Shown here: positions 5,984 through 15,126 of the stretch, one piece after another
Numbering within the stretch: position 1 is the first letter of the stretch
How the letters are laid out: each line of letters opens with the position of its first letter
Source of the DNA: an uncultured Prevotellaceae bacterium
Lineage (GTDB): Bacteria; Bacteroidota; Bacteroidia; Bacteroidales; Bacteroidaceae
DNA: 32,606 bases
Direction of reading: 5' to 3'
NCBI GenBank assembly: GCA_902788605.1
Contig: CADAKX010000044.1
Span: 1-32,606 of the forward strand
Notes under the pieces: model-generated
What the model saw: the letters and a program-made list of their open reading frames with translations, nothing else
Told to the model about the DNA's origin: nothing
The model's database searches: none
Translations under genes and position numbers: made by a program

Positions 5984-6347
5984 TGTTTGTTAGTTATGTT
6001 TTTTAGGTTTAACGAAATTTGTTTCCATTTTTCAGACACAAATTTACTCATTTTAAAATTAACCCCTGCTGCGTACACGCAGCATTTGTATAAAATGTTA
6101 AGTCAATCTTAATATAAAATCAGGAATTTTAAAATCCGTTAACGGAATTACAGTTGGTACCAGAAAAACCGGCCTGCAGGGGCAATGGATGATGTTTGAT
6201 GTATGAAGATTCAGATGGTGGTGATCCTGTTAAGTGTTAAAACAAATTTGGCATATGATAGATAAGGACGAAATTACCCGTCAGTTGCAGAATGAAGGTT
6301 ATTCTCATGCCTAAAAATCATTAAATCGACAGTTTTTTAGAAAAAAG
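5984..6347. other. Intergenic region between divergent modules
   Basis: This region separates the minus-strand replication cluster from the plus-strand hipBA operon. It holds a minus-strand promoter box and a hairpin (listed separately). There is also a 12-bp palindrome TCCGTTAACGGA at 6135-6146, a degenerate GATGTTTGATGTATGAAG repeat at about 6188-6208, and a 19-codon open frame at 6255-6314 preceded by no clear ribosome site. That short frame might be a gene remnant. I see no other gene. Confidence 0.5.
6039..6046 (-). promoter_or_regulatory. Putative -7 box (TAAATTTG) of the minus-strand replication cluster
   Basis: On the minus strand this is TAAATTTG, a full match to TAnnTTTG, 56 bases upstream of the ATG at 5983. 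A perfect inverted repeat, GCTGCGT/ACGCAGC with a 2-base loop (6068-6083), covers the -33 region in place of a TTTG. This suggests a repressor site or a regulated promoter. Confidence 0.5.
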
Positions 6348-6379
6348 TTTGGAAAATTGCCTGAGATTTCCTATTTTTG
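6348..6379 (+). promoter_or_regulatory. Consensus Bacteroidota promoter of hipBA
   Basis: TTTG at 6348-6351 and TATTTTTG at 6372-6379 are separated by 20 bases, matching the -33/-7 consensus. Transcription should begin near 6386, giving a leader of about 70 bases before the hipB start. Confidence 0.7.
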
Positions 6380-6395
6380 CATCCGTAAATATACA

Positions 6396-6416
6396 ATATT
6401 GATAAGTTATCAATAT
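6396..6416. promoter_or_regulatory. 21-bp perfect palindrome, probable HipB operator
   Basis: ATATTGATAA and TTATCAATAT are exact inverted repeats around a single central G. The site begins about ten bases after the expected transcription start of hipBA and 39 bases before the hipB ATG. HipB proteins are known to repress their own operon by binding palindromes near the promoter, so this is the natural operator candidate. Confidence 0.7.
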
Positions 6417-6454
6417 AAACGGTGTTTAATACTTCAAAAATGTAAGGTTGTTGT

Positions 6455-6763
6455 ATGGAAGACTATTCTGATTATTCGGCACCAGAACTGGTGAGAATGC
6501 TTGGTGGTCGTTTTAAGGACTATCGGCTGAGAGCCAACATGACTCAGAAGGAAGTGGCAGAAATGGCTGGATTGTCTGTATTGAGTGTCTATCGGTTTGA
6601 GAATGGTACGGTGACTAACATCTCACTCAGTACCTTTCTGTTGCTGATGAAAGCGGTAGGTTGCATCAACGACTTGAACGAACTGATGCCCGAACAACCA
6701 GAGTCACCTTATTTATATAAAGAGAGTAAGAAGATTCAACGTGTAAGACATAAAAAGGCATGA
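6455..6763 (+). CDS. hipB: HipB-like antitoxin, XRE-family HTH
   Basis: This 102-aa protein has an XRE-type helix-turn-helix from about residue 18 to 72 (FKDYRLRANMTQKEVAEMAG, then SVLSVYRFENG and a LSTFLLLMKAVG helix) and a basic C-terminal tail ending RVRHKKA. HipB-type proteins bind HipA to neutralise it and repress the operon as dimers. The gene overlaps hipA by four bases (ATGA), which is the standard coupled arrangement. A perfect palindrome lies just upstream. The family assignment is based on the HTH plus the neighbouring HipA. Confidence 0.85.
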   Translation: MEDYSDYSAPELVRMLGGRFKDYRLRANMTQKEVAEMAGLSVLSVYRFENGTVTNISLSTFLLLMKAVGCINDLNELMPEQPESPYLYKESKKIQRVRHKKA

Positions 6764-8256
6764 AGGAAGTTTTGAAAGTATTCCTATGGGGACAGGAGAT
6801 AGGTCGCTTGGCTTGGCATGATGCCCGAAAGACTACATTCTTTGTCTATAATCCGGAGTTTCTAAAAGGAACATTGGATATTGCACCGTTGGCTGCATCA
6901 ATTCACAATCCGCTCAGTACTCGTGCCATCTTTGGTGAGGCAGAACGAATATATCAGAAACTACCGTCGTTCATAGCAGACTCCTTGCCCGATGCATGGG
7001 GAAACCAACTCTTCGAACAGTGGCGGAAAGACAATAAGCTTACGGAGCGAAACGTGACTTCGCTTGAAAAACTGGCATTCATAGGTAAGCGAGGTATGGG
7101 TGCCTTGGAATTTGTTCCTGAGATTGAGCGAGGTACGATTGCTGGGAAGATAGACATCAAGGCATTGGCCGATTTGGCAGAAAGAATCGCCACAGAGCGA
7201 GAAAACGTAAGGATTCTGCCTGACGAGTCTTTGACCTTACAGTCGTTGATTGCCGTTGGCACCTCCGCTGGTGGTCGTCAACCCAAAGGAATCATTGCCA
7301 TCGATAGAGAAACTGGTGAAATCCGTAGTGGTCAGATTGACGTGGAGCCAAACTTGGACTATTACATATTGAAGTTTGGTGATAAATCTCGTTCGTCGGC
7401 AGAACTAGAGCAGGCATATTATGAAATGGCACTGGTTGCAGGCATCAATATGATGGAGTCTCGTCTGCTTGAAGTGGATGGGGTAAAACATTTCCTCACC
7501 AGACGTTTCGATCGTAACGAAACAGGCAAGTTGCATACTCAGACATTGGCTGCAATGGATCCTGAGGCCGACACCTACGAAAAGTTGTTTGCCGTATGCC
7601 GTAAGTTGCACTTACCCGAAGTGGATTGCCAAGAACTCTATCGTCGTATGGTGTTCAATATTCTTGCCAACAATACCGACGACCATCACAAGAATTTCAC
7701 ATTTGTAATGAATCGCCAGGGTATATGGCGGTTGTCGCCAGCCTATGATATGACTTATATCTTTGATACAGGTGGCTATCTGCCTAACAGAGAGCATTGT
7801 TTGATGATTGGCGGAAAATTGCAGGACATTACTCGTGATGATGTTATCCAGTTCGCCCGTGACAATGGCATCCGTCGTCCTGATGCCATCATCCGTGATG
7901 TGGTGGACTCTTTGAAGCAGTTCCGTACGATTGCCACAAAATACGGCGTGTCAGAAGAATGGATAGGTAGGGTGGAGACTAACATCATCAATCATCTAAA
8001 GGCATGGGGTGAATGGGAATGTGATTCTGCAATACCTGAATTAACTCTCAATGGCCATACGGTTTCTAATATCCGTGTGGAGCAAGCCTACAAAGGTAAT
8101 TTCCACCTCTTTGCAACTATTGATGGCAAAGAACGCAAGTTTGTTATTGGCAAGAACAAAGACGTGTTCAAGCTAATAGAGGAAACAGGTGTTTCTAATC
8201 TCACATACGAACAATATGTCTCAATAATTGAATTCTGTTTTAAAATGCAATTATGA
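6760..8256 (+). CDS. hipA: HipA-family serine/threonine kinase toxin
   Basis: This 498-aa protein has the HipA N-terminal subdomain (residues about 1-110, with SLPDAWGNQLFEQW), a Gly-rich loop with VGTSAGGRQPKG at about residues 167-178, and the kinase core. Asp307 in TDDHHKNF matches the catalytic Asp of the family, and Asp330 in AYDMTY matches the metal-binding Asp. HipA kinases phosphorylate proteins such as glutamyl-tRNA synthetase and cause growth arrest. The real target here is unknown. It is about 55 residues longer than E. coli HipA. The C-terminal extension (about 430-498, with NGHTVSNIRVEQAYKGNF) looks like an added small domain. All key residues are present, so the toxin is probably active. 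Confidence 0.88.
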   Translation: MKEVLKVFLWGQEIGRLAWHDARKTTFFVYNPEFLKGTLDIAPLAASIHNPLSTRAIFGEAERIYQKLPSFIADSLPDAWGNQLFEQWRKDNKLTERNVTSLEKLAFIGKRGMGALEFVPEIERGTIAGKIDIKALADLAERIATERENVRILPDESLTLQSLIAVGTSAGGRQPKGIIAIDRETGEIRSGQIDVEPNLDYYILKFGDKSRSSAELEQAYYEMALVAGINMMESRLLEVDGVKHFLTRRFDRNETGKLHTQTLAAMDPEADTYEKLFAVCRKLHLPEVDCQELYRRMVFNILANNTDDHHKNFTFVMNRQGIWRLSPAYDMTYIFDTGGYLPNREHCLMIGGKLQDITRDDVIQFARDNGIRRPDAIIRDVVDSLKQFRTIATKYGVSEEWIGRVETNIINHLKAWGEWECDSAIPELTLNGHTVSNIRVEQAYKGNFHLFATIDGKERKFVIGKNKDVFKLIEETGVSNLTYEQYVSIIEFCFKMQL

Positions 8257-8293
8257 ATATAGGCGCACCCGGATTTTTCCGTGGTATTGCTTG

Positions 8294-8332
8294 AAAAAAA
8301 AGCCCCCCGTTGTCTCGAGGACAACAGGGGGC
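8294..8332 (-). terminator. Intrinsic terminator of the repeat-protein gene
   Basis: On the minus strand, GCCCCC-T-GTTGTC and GACAAC-G-GGGGGC form a 13-bp stem with one mismatch around a 5-base loop, followed by a run of eight T. It lies 25 bases after the stop of the minus-strand gene and also sits beyond hipA, so the two convergent operons may share it. Confidence 0.85.
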
Positions 8333-8356
8333 GAATCGTGTTAAGGTAAACTATTA

Positions 8357-9004
8357 CTACTTAATAACGACTTTCTTTCCATTGATGATGTAGAGACCCT
8401 TCTGAGTCTTCTGGATCTTCTGACCATTGAGGTTGAAGATACCCTCAGCATTCATCTCGTTCATCACGTTCTTGATACCATCAGGATAAGGCACTGGGTT
8501 CTCATCAGGATTCTTCGTCAGTGAAGAAACGATATCCTTTGGAACGAAGAACTTCACATTGTCAAATACGAACTCAGTAGCTACGCGGTTCTTTGCCAAG
8601 TTGAAGGCAATTGTCTGGAAGGTCTTCTGAGCAGAAGAACCGTCACACTCGGCAGGAACTGCGCCCTCAGCCTCGAAGGTCTGCCATTCGGTGGTGAAGT
8701 TACCACTGCCACAGAATGCCCAGTGGATGTACTGACCAGGATTAGCATGTGCCTGGGTGTCGAAGCCACCAGCCTTGTCGGCCTTGTAGTCGAACGATAC
8801 CTTATACTGAGTACCAGCAGGCAGCTGATAAGGCAAGCGGATGAAGAACTGGCTGTCCCAATCCTGTGCCTCATGACCACCCTCGGTAACATCGTCAGCA
8901 GACTGTACCTTCACAGCCTTGCTGCCATCCTTACCAATACCCTCGGTTGCGATAGCCACGAACGGACCACCAACACCCTGCTCGGTTACGTAGAAGCATT
9001 CCAT
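8357..9004 (-). pseudogene. 3' part of the giant repeat protein, separated by a frameshift
   Basis: This frame encodes 215 residues that continue the giant protein to the right. It has no signal peptide. Its first ATG falls inside a module whose sister copy is in the upstream frame: the pattern Phe-x-x-Glu...WxxQFxIxxxxxLPxGTxxxxxFDY...PGQYIxW...NFTTEWQ...IAFNLA...FDN is shared. It ends with GIFNLNGQKIQKTQKGLYII and a Gly-Lys-Lys-Val-Val-Ile-Lys tail, a C-terminal motif common on secreted Prevotella proteins. An in-frame TGA lies just upstream of its start, so it is not an independent gene. A single missing base between about 8989 and 9018 explains the break. Confidence 0.75.
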
Positions 9005-12000
9005 GCTCTCACCTCAGGCTCAGGAATCTGTGCCCAAACACCGAAGTTATCGAAGTAGTACTCTGTAGCGGTCTTCACCTCTGCGAGGTTGAAGGCAATG
9101 CACTGCATGTTAGCCATATCAGCTGCAACTTCAACATCAGCGCTGAAGTGCTGCCATTCGGTTGTGAAGTTCACATCACCGATGCAATGCCAAATAATAT
9201 ATTGACCAGGATTCTCTCCGTGAGACTGAGTAGAAGCCTTAGCAGCCTGGCTGGCAGCATAGTCGAACTCAACGTGCAACTTAGTACCAATAGGCAGACT
9301 CTGGTTAGCCTTGATCCAGAACTGAGTGTTCCATGCGTCAGCACCTTCAGCCTCGTCGGCAGACTTCACCACAATACCGCGGCTGTGGTTCTTACCAGCA
9401 CCTGCTACGATAGCAGCAGTCTTGATCTCGGTAGAAGGAGACTCCTTAGAGAAGTAGTTGGCATTCAGGTCACCAGCCAGGTTACCGTTAGCCACCAGGT
9501 TAGTCCAGCCCTCAGGAGCAACTACGACATCATCATCAGGATTAACCACTGTAGCCTCACCAAGGTATGCCAGACGGAAGTTATCCCATACGGTCCAGTC
9601 AGTACCCAGATGCTCAATCTTCTTGATACCAATGGTCAGAGTACCCTCTTCTACAGTCACCTCAGCAGTCTGCTCATAGAGACCCTGTCCGAAGGCAGCA
9701 CTTGCGTCACCCTGTGAGAATGGCATCTTACCGAATGCCTCAACAGCAGCCTCGTCAGCAATACTTGTCAGAGCATAGTCAGTATCGTTCAGGTAAACGA
9801 ACGAGTTGATGACCTCGGTGCCCTCTGCATGAGCAGCAGCAGCCACATCATTGGTGTTCTCTGTTGTGTTGTTGTAACGATAGTAACCGTTCCAAGTCAC
9901 CTTATAGACACCGTTAGGCAGTTCGATGGTCTGCTTGATGTCGAAGAGTTGTGAGTTACCACCCCACTTCTCGGCGTTCATGTTGGTGTTGTCACCACCT
10001 ACGCTGAAGTCATCACCAGTCCAAGCAGCCTTACGCAGGTCGTTGCGGTTGAAGTTACCGTCAGCCACCAGGAACGTAGCGTTCACAGGAGCATCCTTTG
10101 TAGCGGCAGCCAGTTCGGCCAGACGGTCTTCCTTAGTCTTCAGTATCCACTGAGCAGCGGCAGCAGTAGCATCGCCCTGGAGCAGAACCTCACCGTTCTC
10201 GCCCTGAGCAGTCAGGAAGCTCTCGCCATTGCTAATGGTATAGACACCCTCAGCACCCTCAACAGGAGCGAAGATCCAACCCATAGCAGCGCCGTCGTTC
10301 CACTCACCATTCAGGAAGTGACTGTTGCCACCGTTAGAAACCTGTGAGTCGATAGTGTACTTACCGTCTTCAGTAAATGCGAGCGTGTAGTCCAGACCAA
10401 CAGCGTTAGTCACAGCGTGAGTACCCCAGCTTGAACCAGCGCCCATGTACTGACCAATAGCAGCATTATAGAGGTAATAGGTGCCATCAGCAAATACGGG
10501 AACGGGCTTCGGAGTCAGACCTGCCACAGCAGCATTCAGATCATTCAGAGCTGCGGTCAGAGATTCTACAGTTGCATCCTGAGCAGCCAGAGCAGCCTCA
10601 GCAGCAGCGATAGCATCGTTCAGAGCCTGTACGCTTGCGTCAGTCATACCCTCAGTCTCGGCAGCCTTAGCTGTCTCGATGGCAGCCTGCAGCTCAGCCT
10701 TAGCATTGTTCAGAGCAGTCATATCCGGACCAAGATAGGTCAGACGGAAGTTATCCCAGATACACCAGATAGTGGTGTTGGTCTCGTTCTTCACACCCAG
10801 TGTGATGATACCGTCTTCCACAATCACCTGCATAGGATCGATGGTGTACAGACCCTCGGTGAATGAGTTAGAAGCATCAGCCATGCTGTTCTCAGTACCC
10901 TCCTTCACGGGGAATACAGTAGTCTGGTCGTTGATGAAGAATACGGGCACGGCCTCGTTCTCACCATCCTGACGCCAGAAGCCCTGAGCGGTCAGCTGAT
11001 ATACACCATTAGGAACACCCTCGATGGTCTGACTGATAGTGAATGTAGAGTGCCAAGACTCAGCGCAGTTGTTAACGTTGTTACCACCGCTGAGGTTCTT
11101 GTTTGTGCAATCCTCACTTACAGTCCAACCCTCAGCATTACGAGCGTCGTTGCGGTTGAAGTTAGCAGCCTTAATCATCCATGTTGCGTCAACAGGATTC
11201 TCTTCTGTTGCAGCAGCCATATCTTCCAGACGCTGTGCCTTCACACCCTCAGGAGTAACAATCAGCCACAGGTGAGGTTCAGCACTCAGAACCAGATTAT
11301 CGTCAGCACCAACACTCAGATACTGAGTACCGTCGGTGATATAGAAACCGAAGTCCTGCTCCAGCAGACCCCACTTAGCAGCGGCAGCGTCCATATAGAG
11401 GTTAGAACCCAGGAAGTGGTTGGTAGCGTTGTTAGCCACGCGAGAGTCGATAGTCACCATCTTAGTCTCAGGATCGGTAGCGAAGGTCAGGTCAAGACCA
11501 ATCTCGTTCACGATACCACGGGTACCCCAATCGTGACCGGCAGCAACGAGCTTACCACTCTCAGTATCGATGATGTAAGCCACACCGTCGAATGCGAAGT
11601 AAGCCACCTTCAGACCAGCCACAGCAGCCTCAAGGTCAGCCTTGGCAGCGTTCAGAGATTCTACAGTTGCAGTCTCAGCAGCCAGAGCAGCCTCGGCAGC
11701 AGCAATAGCATCGTTCAGAGCCTGTACGCTCTCAGCGGTCATACCCTCTACGCTAACAGCCTTAGCGGCAGTGATAGCATCCTGCAGGGCAGCCTTAGCA
11801 GCAGCCAGAGCGGCAGCAGCCTCGTCGGCAGCCTTCTGGAGAACATAAGCCTCCTCAGCCAGCTGGATAGCGGTCTGTGCAGCAGCAATCTTAGCCTCAG
11901 CAGTAGCGATAGCAGTAGCCAGAGCCTCCTTGTTATCGGTAGAGAGCTTACCCTCAGCAATTACAGCCTCAACAGCATGTACGTTCTCAGCCTCGTAAGC

Positions 12001-15000
12001 CTTAGCCTCCTCAGAGATAGCCAGAGCCTCGGCAGCGGTCTTCAACTCAGCAAGCTTTGTCTCAGCAACAGTCTTGGCAGCAGCCTCAGCATCAGCAGCC
12101 TCATCAATAGCCTTCTGGATTACATAAGCCTCCTGGGCCAGATTAATTGCGGTCTGAGCAGCAGCGATCTTAGCCTCTGCATCAGCGATAGCAGTAGCCA
12201 GGGCTTCCTTGTTATCGGTAGCCAGCTTACCCTCAGCAATCACAGCCTCAACGGCAGCGATAGCAGTGTTGGCATCAGCGATAGCCTGCTCGGCATCAGC
12301 AACCTTAGCCTGAACGTTCTCAGCCTCATAAGCCTTAGCCTCAGCAGAGATAGCCAGAGCCTCAGCAGCAGTCTTCAACTCAGCAAGCTTGGTCTCAGCA
12401 GCTGTCTTGGCGGCAGCCTCAGCGGCAGCAGCCTCGTCAGCAGCTTTCTGCTCAGCATAAACAGTTTCTGCATTTGCTGCAGCGTCAGCAGCAGCGTTAA
12501 CAGCCTTCTGGGCAGCCAGGATAGCCCTTGCAATAGCCTCCTTGTTATCGGTAGCCAACTTACCCTCGGCAATCAGATCCTCGACAGCCTTGATAGCAGC
12601 GTTAGCATCAGCGATAGCCTGCTCGGCAGCAGCAACAGCAGCCTTCACGTTCTCAGCCTCGTAGGCCTTAGCCTCCTCAGAAATAACAACTTCCTCCATG
12701 GCCACCTTCAATGTGGTAACAGAAGCCTCAGCAGAAGCCTTGGCACCTGCCTCAGCGGCATCATCAATTGCCTTCTGGTCGGCATAAGCCTTCTCAGCGG
12801 CAGCGATAGCAGTCTGTGCAGTAGCAATCTTAGCCTCAGCAGTAGCAATAGCAGTAGCCAGAGCCTCCTTGTTATCGGTAGCCAGCTTACCCTCGGCAAT
12901 CACAGCCTCAACGGCAGCGATAGCGGTGTTGGCATCAGCGATAGCCTGCTCAGCAGCAGCCACAGCAGTCTTCACGTTCTCAGCCTCATAAGCCTTAGCC
13001 TCAGCAGAAACTGCCAGAGCCTCAGCAGCGGTCTTCAACTCACCAAGCTTTGTGTTAGCAGCCTCAACAGCAGCAGCCTCAGCATCGTCGGCAGCCTTCT
13101 GCATTACATAAGCCTCCTGAGCCAGATTAATAGCGGTCTGGGCGTCAGCAATCTTAGTCTCAGCAGTAGCAATAGCAGTAGCCAGAGCCTCCTTGTTATC
13201 GGTAGCCAGCTTACCCTCGGCAATCACGGCCTCAACAGCTGCGATAGCGGTGTTGGCATCAGCAATAGCCTGCTCGGCGGTAGCAACCTTAGCCTGAACA
13301 TTCTCAGCCTCATAAGCCTTAGCCTCTGCAGAAACTACCAGAGCCTCAGCAGCGGTCTTCAATTCACCAAGCTTTGTGTTAGCAGCCTCAACAGCGGCAG
13401 CCTCAGCATCGTCGGCAGCCTTCTGCATTACATAAGCCTCCTGGGCCAGATTAATAGCGGTCTGGGCGTCAGCAATCTTAGCCTCTGCAGTAGCAATAGC
13501 AGTAGCCAGAGCTTCCTTGTTATCGGTAGCCAACTTACCCTCGGCAATCACAGCCTCAACGGCAGCAATAGCAGTGTTGGCATCAGCAATAGCCTGCTCA
13601 GCAGTAGCAACCTTAGCCTGAACGTTCTCAGCCTCATAAGCCTTAGCCTCGGCAGAAACTGCCAGAGCCTCAGCAGTAGTCTTCAACTCACCAACCTTTG
13701 TTTCGGCAGCAGCCTTAGCAGCAGCCTCTGCATCGTCGGCAGCCTTCTGCATAACATAAGCCTCCTGAGCCAGATTAATAGCGGTCTGGGCGTCAGCAAT
13801 CTTAGTCTCGGCAGTAGCAATAGCAGTAGCCAGAGCCTCCTTGTTATCGGTAGCCAACTTACCCTCGGCAATCACGGTCTCAACAGCTGCGATAGCGGTG
13901 TTGGCATCAGCAATAGCCTGCTCGGCGGTAGCAACCTTAGCCTGAACATTCTCAGCCTCATAAGCCTTAGCCTCGGCAGAAACTGCCAGAGCCTCTGCAG
14001 CAGTCTTCAACTCACCAACCTTTGTCTCGGCAGCAGCCTTAGCAGCAGCTTCGTCTGCAGCTCCCTGATTAAACATTGAAATTTCGATGTCGTCTTCACG
14101 ATCATAGCTTACAGACTTACTGTCAATCAGCTGAACCGAGTTCATGCGGATCTTAGCACCTGTAGCTACCGTCTCTGCAGCCTTCACTTTTAAAGTAAAG
14201 AGAACGCCATCATTACCAGTAATCTTCGGAAGAGTAATCACACCAATAGCACTGGGGAACATACGAACACGATAGGTTTTATCAGCAGTCTTGTTGACCG
14301 TAATAATCATGTTCTCTGCACGAGTTTCTGAAGCCACAGCCTCATCACTGATAGTCACACCATCAGGAACGGTGAATGTAGCCTCCATGCCAGCCAAATT
14401 ATCAGCATCATTCTTTAATGCGACATTCAGGTCTGCCTCAACATTAGGATAGAATACCAACTGCTCCTGTGCAAATGAGAACTCATTAACACCATCAAGG
14501 TAAGACTTATAAGTAACATTAGTATTATAAGTTTTTGGAGCACCCATTGATTTACCATCCTTATCAACGACCTTGATATCCTTCATGTTTATCTGGCTAT
14601 TGTTACGCAATCCAGTGTTTTTGACGTCAAATGACACCAATGCACCTTCATTACCCTTAATAGCCTGAGTAACCGTCAGCACAAGGAACTTGAAAGAACC
14701 ATCATTCTGTTTAACCAGAGATGCCTGCATGTTTGATGAGAAACGGTCAGCATTCTTGGTCAATGCGACTTGGTTCTGTTCATTGAAATCAACAGAAAGA
14801 CCATCGGGTAACGTAATGGTAGCATTAACGCCCCAAGCAGCCTCACTATTGTCCAACATGATGGCCAAAGTCTTAGTCTCGCCTACACCGATACTAAAGT
14901 CTTCGATGTAGAGTTTTGTATCTGCCATAGCCGTACCTCCTAGTCCTAAGAAGAACATAAGAAGCGCCATCTTAGCTCGCAGGCTATTGACAAAAGTGTT

Positions 15001-15015
15001 TAGAAATTGTCTCAT
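8986..15015 (-). CDS. Giant secreted Ala-rich repeat protein, frameshifted near the 3' end
   Basis: This 2,009-aa frame begins with a signal peptide (about 1-31, ending GGTAMA). Two cohesin-like beta domains follow (about 33-180 and 185-318), then seven helical Ala/Glu-rich repeats of about 108 aa (about 320-1065). After these come two copies of a composite module: a FIVAR-like helix pair, a beta module starting Tyr-x-x-Tyr/Ile and containing WGTxxxxNxxGLD, and a lectin/CBM-like module ending WDNFRLxYLG. The last part is a further CBM-like module, whose sister copy lies in the shifted frame. Restoring one base would give about 2,220 aa. The layout suggests a long stalk presenting binding domains outside the cell, exported by Sec and possibly the type IX system. 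Substrate is unknown. A 111-base gap separates it from the other giant gene upstream. Confidence 0.75.
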   Translation of the reverse strand: MRQFLNTFVNSLRAKMALLMFFLGLGGTAMADTKLYIEDFSIGVGETKTLAIMLDNSEAAWGVNATITLPDGLSVDFNEQNQVALTKNADRFSSNMQASLVKQNDGSFKFLVLTVTQAIKGNEGALVSFDVKNTGLRNNSQINMKDIKVVDKDGKSMGAPKTYNTNVTYKSYLDGVNEFSFAQEQLVFYPNVEADLNVALKNDADNLAGMEATFTVPDGVTISDEAVASETRAENMIITVNKTADKTYRVRMFPSAIGVITLPKITGNDGVLFTLKVKAAETVATGAKIRMNSVQLIDSKSVSYDREDDIEISMFNQGAADEAAAKAAAETKVGELKTAAEALAVSAEAKAYEAENVQAKVATAEQAIADANTAIAAVETVIAEGKLATDNKEALATAIATAETKIADAQTAINLAQEAYVMQKAADDAEAAAKAAAETKVGELKTTAEALAVSAEAKAYEAENVQAKVATAEQAIADANTAIAAVEAVIAEGKLATDNKEALATAIATAEAKIADAQTAINLAQEAYVMQKAADDAEAAAVEAANTKLGELKTAAEALVVSAEAKAYEAENVQAKVATAEQAIADANTAIAAVEAVIAEGKLATDNKEALATAIATAETKIADAQTAINLAQEAYVMQKAADDAEAAAVEAANTKLGELKTAAEALAVSAEAKAYEAENVKTAVAAAEQAIADANTAIAAVEAVIAEGKLATDNKEALATAIATAEAKIATAQTAIAAAEKAYADQKAIDDAAEAGAKASAEASVTTLKVAMEEVVISEEAKAYEAENVKAAVAAAEQAIADANAAIKAVEDLIAEGKLATDNKEAIARAILAAQKAVNAAADAAANAETVYAEQKAADEAAAAEAAAKTAAETKLAELKTAAEALAISAEAKAYEAENVQAKVADAEQAIADANTAIAAVEAVIAEGKLATDNKEALATAIADAEAKIAAAQTAINLAQEAYVIQKAIDEAADAEAAAKTVAETKLAELKTAAEALAISEEAKAYEAENVHAVEAVIAEGKLSTDNKEALATAIATAEAKIAAAQTAIQLAEEAYVLQKAADEAAAALAAAKAALQDAITAAKAVSVEGMTAESVQALNDAIAAAEAALAAETATVESLNAAKADLEAAVAGLKVAYFAFDGVAYIIDTESGKLVAAGHDWGTRGIVNEIGLDLTFATDPETKMVTIDSRVANNATNHFLGSNLYMDAAAAKWGLLEQDFGFYITDGTQYLSVGADDNLVLSAEPHLWLIVTPEGVKAQRLEDMAAATEENPVDATWMIKAANFNRNDARNAEGWTVSEDCTNKNLSGGNNVNNCAESWHSTFTISQTIEGVPNGVYQLTAQGFWRQDGENEAVPVFFINDQTTVFPVKEGTENSMADASNSFTEGLYTIDPMQVIVEDGIITLGVKNETNTTIWCIWDNFRLTYLGPDMTALNNAKAELQAAIETAKAAETEGMTDASVQALNDAIAAAEAALAAQDATVESLTAALNDLNAAVAGLTPKPVPVFADGTYYLYNAAIGQYMGAGSSWGTHAVTNAVGLDYTLAFTEDGKYTIDSQVSNGGNSHFLNGEWNDGAAMGWIFAPVEGAEGVYTISNGESFLTAQGENGEVLLQGDATAAAAQWILKTKEDRLAELAAATKDAPVNATFLVADGNFNRNDLRKAAWTGDDFSVGGDNTNMNAEKWGGNSQLFDIKQTIELPNGVYKVTWNGYYRYNNTTENTNDVAAAAHAEGTEVINSFVYLNDTDYALTSIADEAAVEAFGKMPFSQGDASAAFGQGLYEQTAEVTVEEGTLTIGIKKIEHLGTDWTVWDNFRLAYLGEATVVNPDDDVVVAPEGWTNLVANGNLAGDLNANYFSKESPSTEIKTAAIVAGAGKNHSRGIVVKSADEAEGADAWNTQFWIKANQSLPIGTKLHVEFDYAASQAAKASTQSHGENPGQYIIWHCIGDVNFTTEWQHFSADVEVAADMANMQCIAFNLAEVKTATEYYFDNFGVWAQIPEPEVRAWNAST
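11815..14060 (-). repeat. Seven tandem coding repeats, period about 324 bases
   Basis: A landmark coding TDNKEA recurs at 13841, 13517, 13193, 12869, 12542, 12209 and 11930, so spacings are 324, 324, 324, 327, 333 and 279 bases. Each unit encodes a helical segment with SAEAKAYEAENV, AEQAIADANTAI, VIAEGKLATDNKEA and an AQTAI...AYxxQKA end. Units 1-4 are nearly identical, units 5-6 have diverged, and unit 7 lacks 18 residues. Period and sequence suggest an extendable helical stalk that can change copy number by recombination. Confidence 0.9.
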
Positions 15016-15064
15016 AGAATATTTACTTTTGAGGTTCTAAATTATTTTTGGGTAGATATGAAAG

Positions 15065-15092
15065 CGTGCGTGGCCTCAACCACGTGGCTTCG
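15065..15092 (-). terminator. Hairpin between the two giant genes
   Basis: CGTGCGTGGCC and GGCCACGCACG form an 11-bp GC-rich stem with a loop that contains CCACGTGG. It lies 35 bases beyond the stop of the upstream giant gene. The bases after it on the minus strand (GCTTTCATA) are only weakly T-rich, and no promoter box is visible before the next gene, so partial read-through is likely. Confidence 0.6.
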
Positions 15093-15126
15093 GCCACGCA
15101 CGTTCATTAAAGTCTGTCAGTGAAGA

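Noticed and set aside
6255-6314. 19-codon open frame MIDKDEITRQLQNEGYSHA
   Set aside because: It could be a gene remnant or a small peptide, but there is no ribosome site, promoter or homologue I can name; chance is sufficient.
8357-9004. Separate secreted gene starting at the Met in MECFYV
   Set aside because: No signal peptide or ribosome site, and its start lies inside a module whose sister copy is in the upstream frame; a frameshift explains it better.
11050-14079. Plus-strand open frame of 1,009 codons opposite the tandem repeats
   Set aside because: It is the mirror of Ala/Glu-rich codons on the minus strand, giving a Ser/Leu-rich product without start context, signal or known domain. 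The minus-strand frame has a signal peptide and domain structure.
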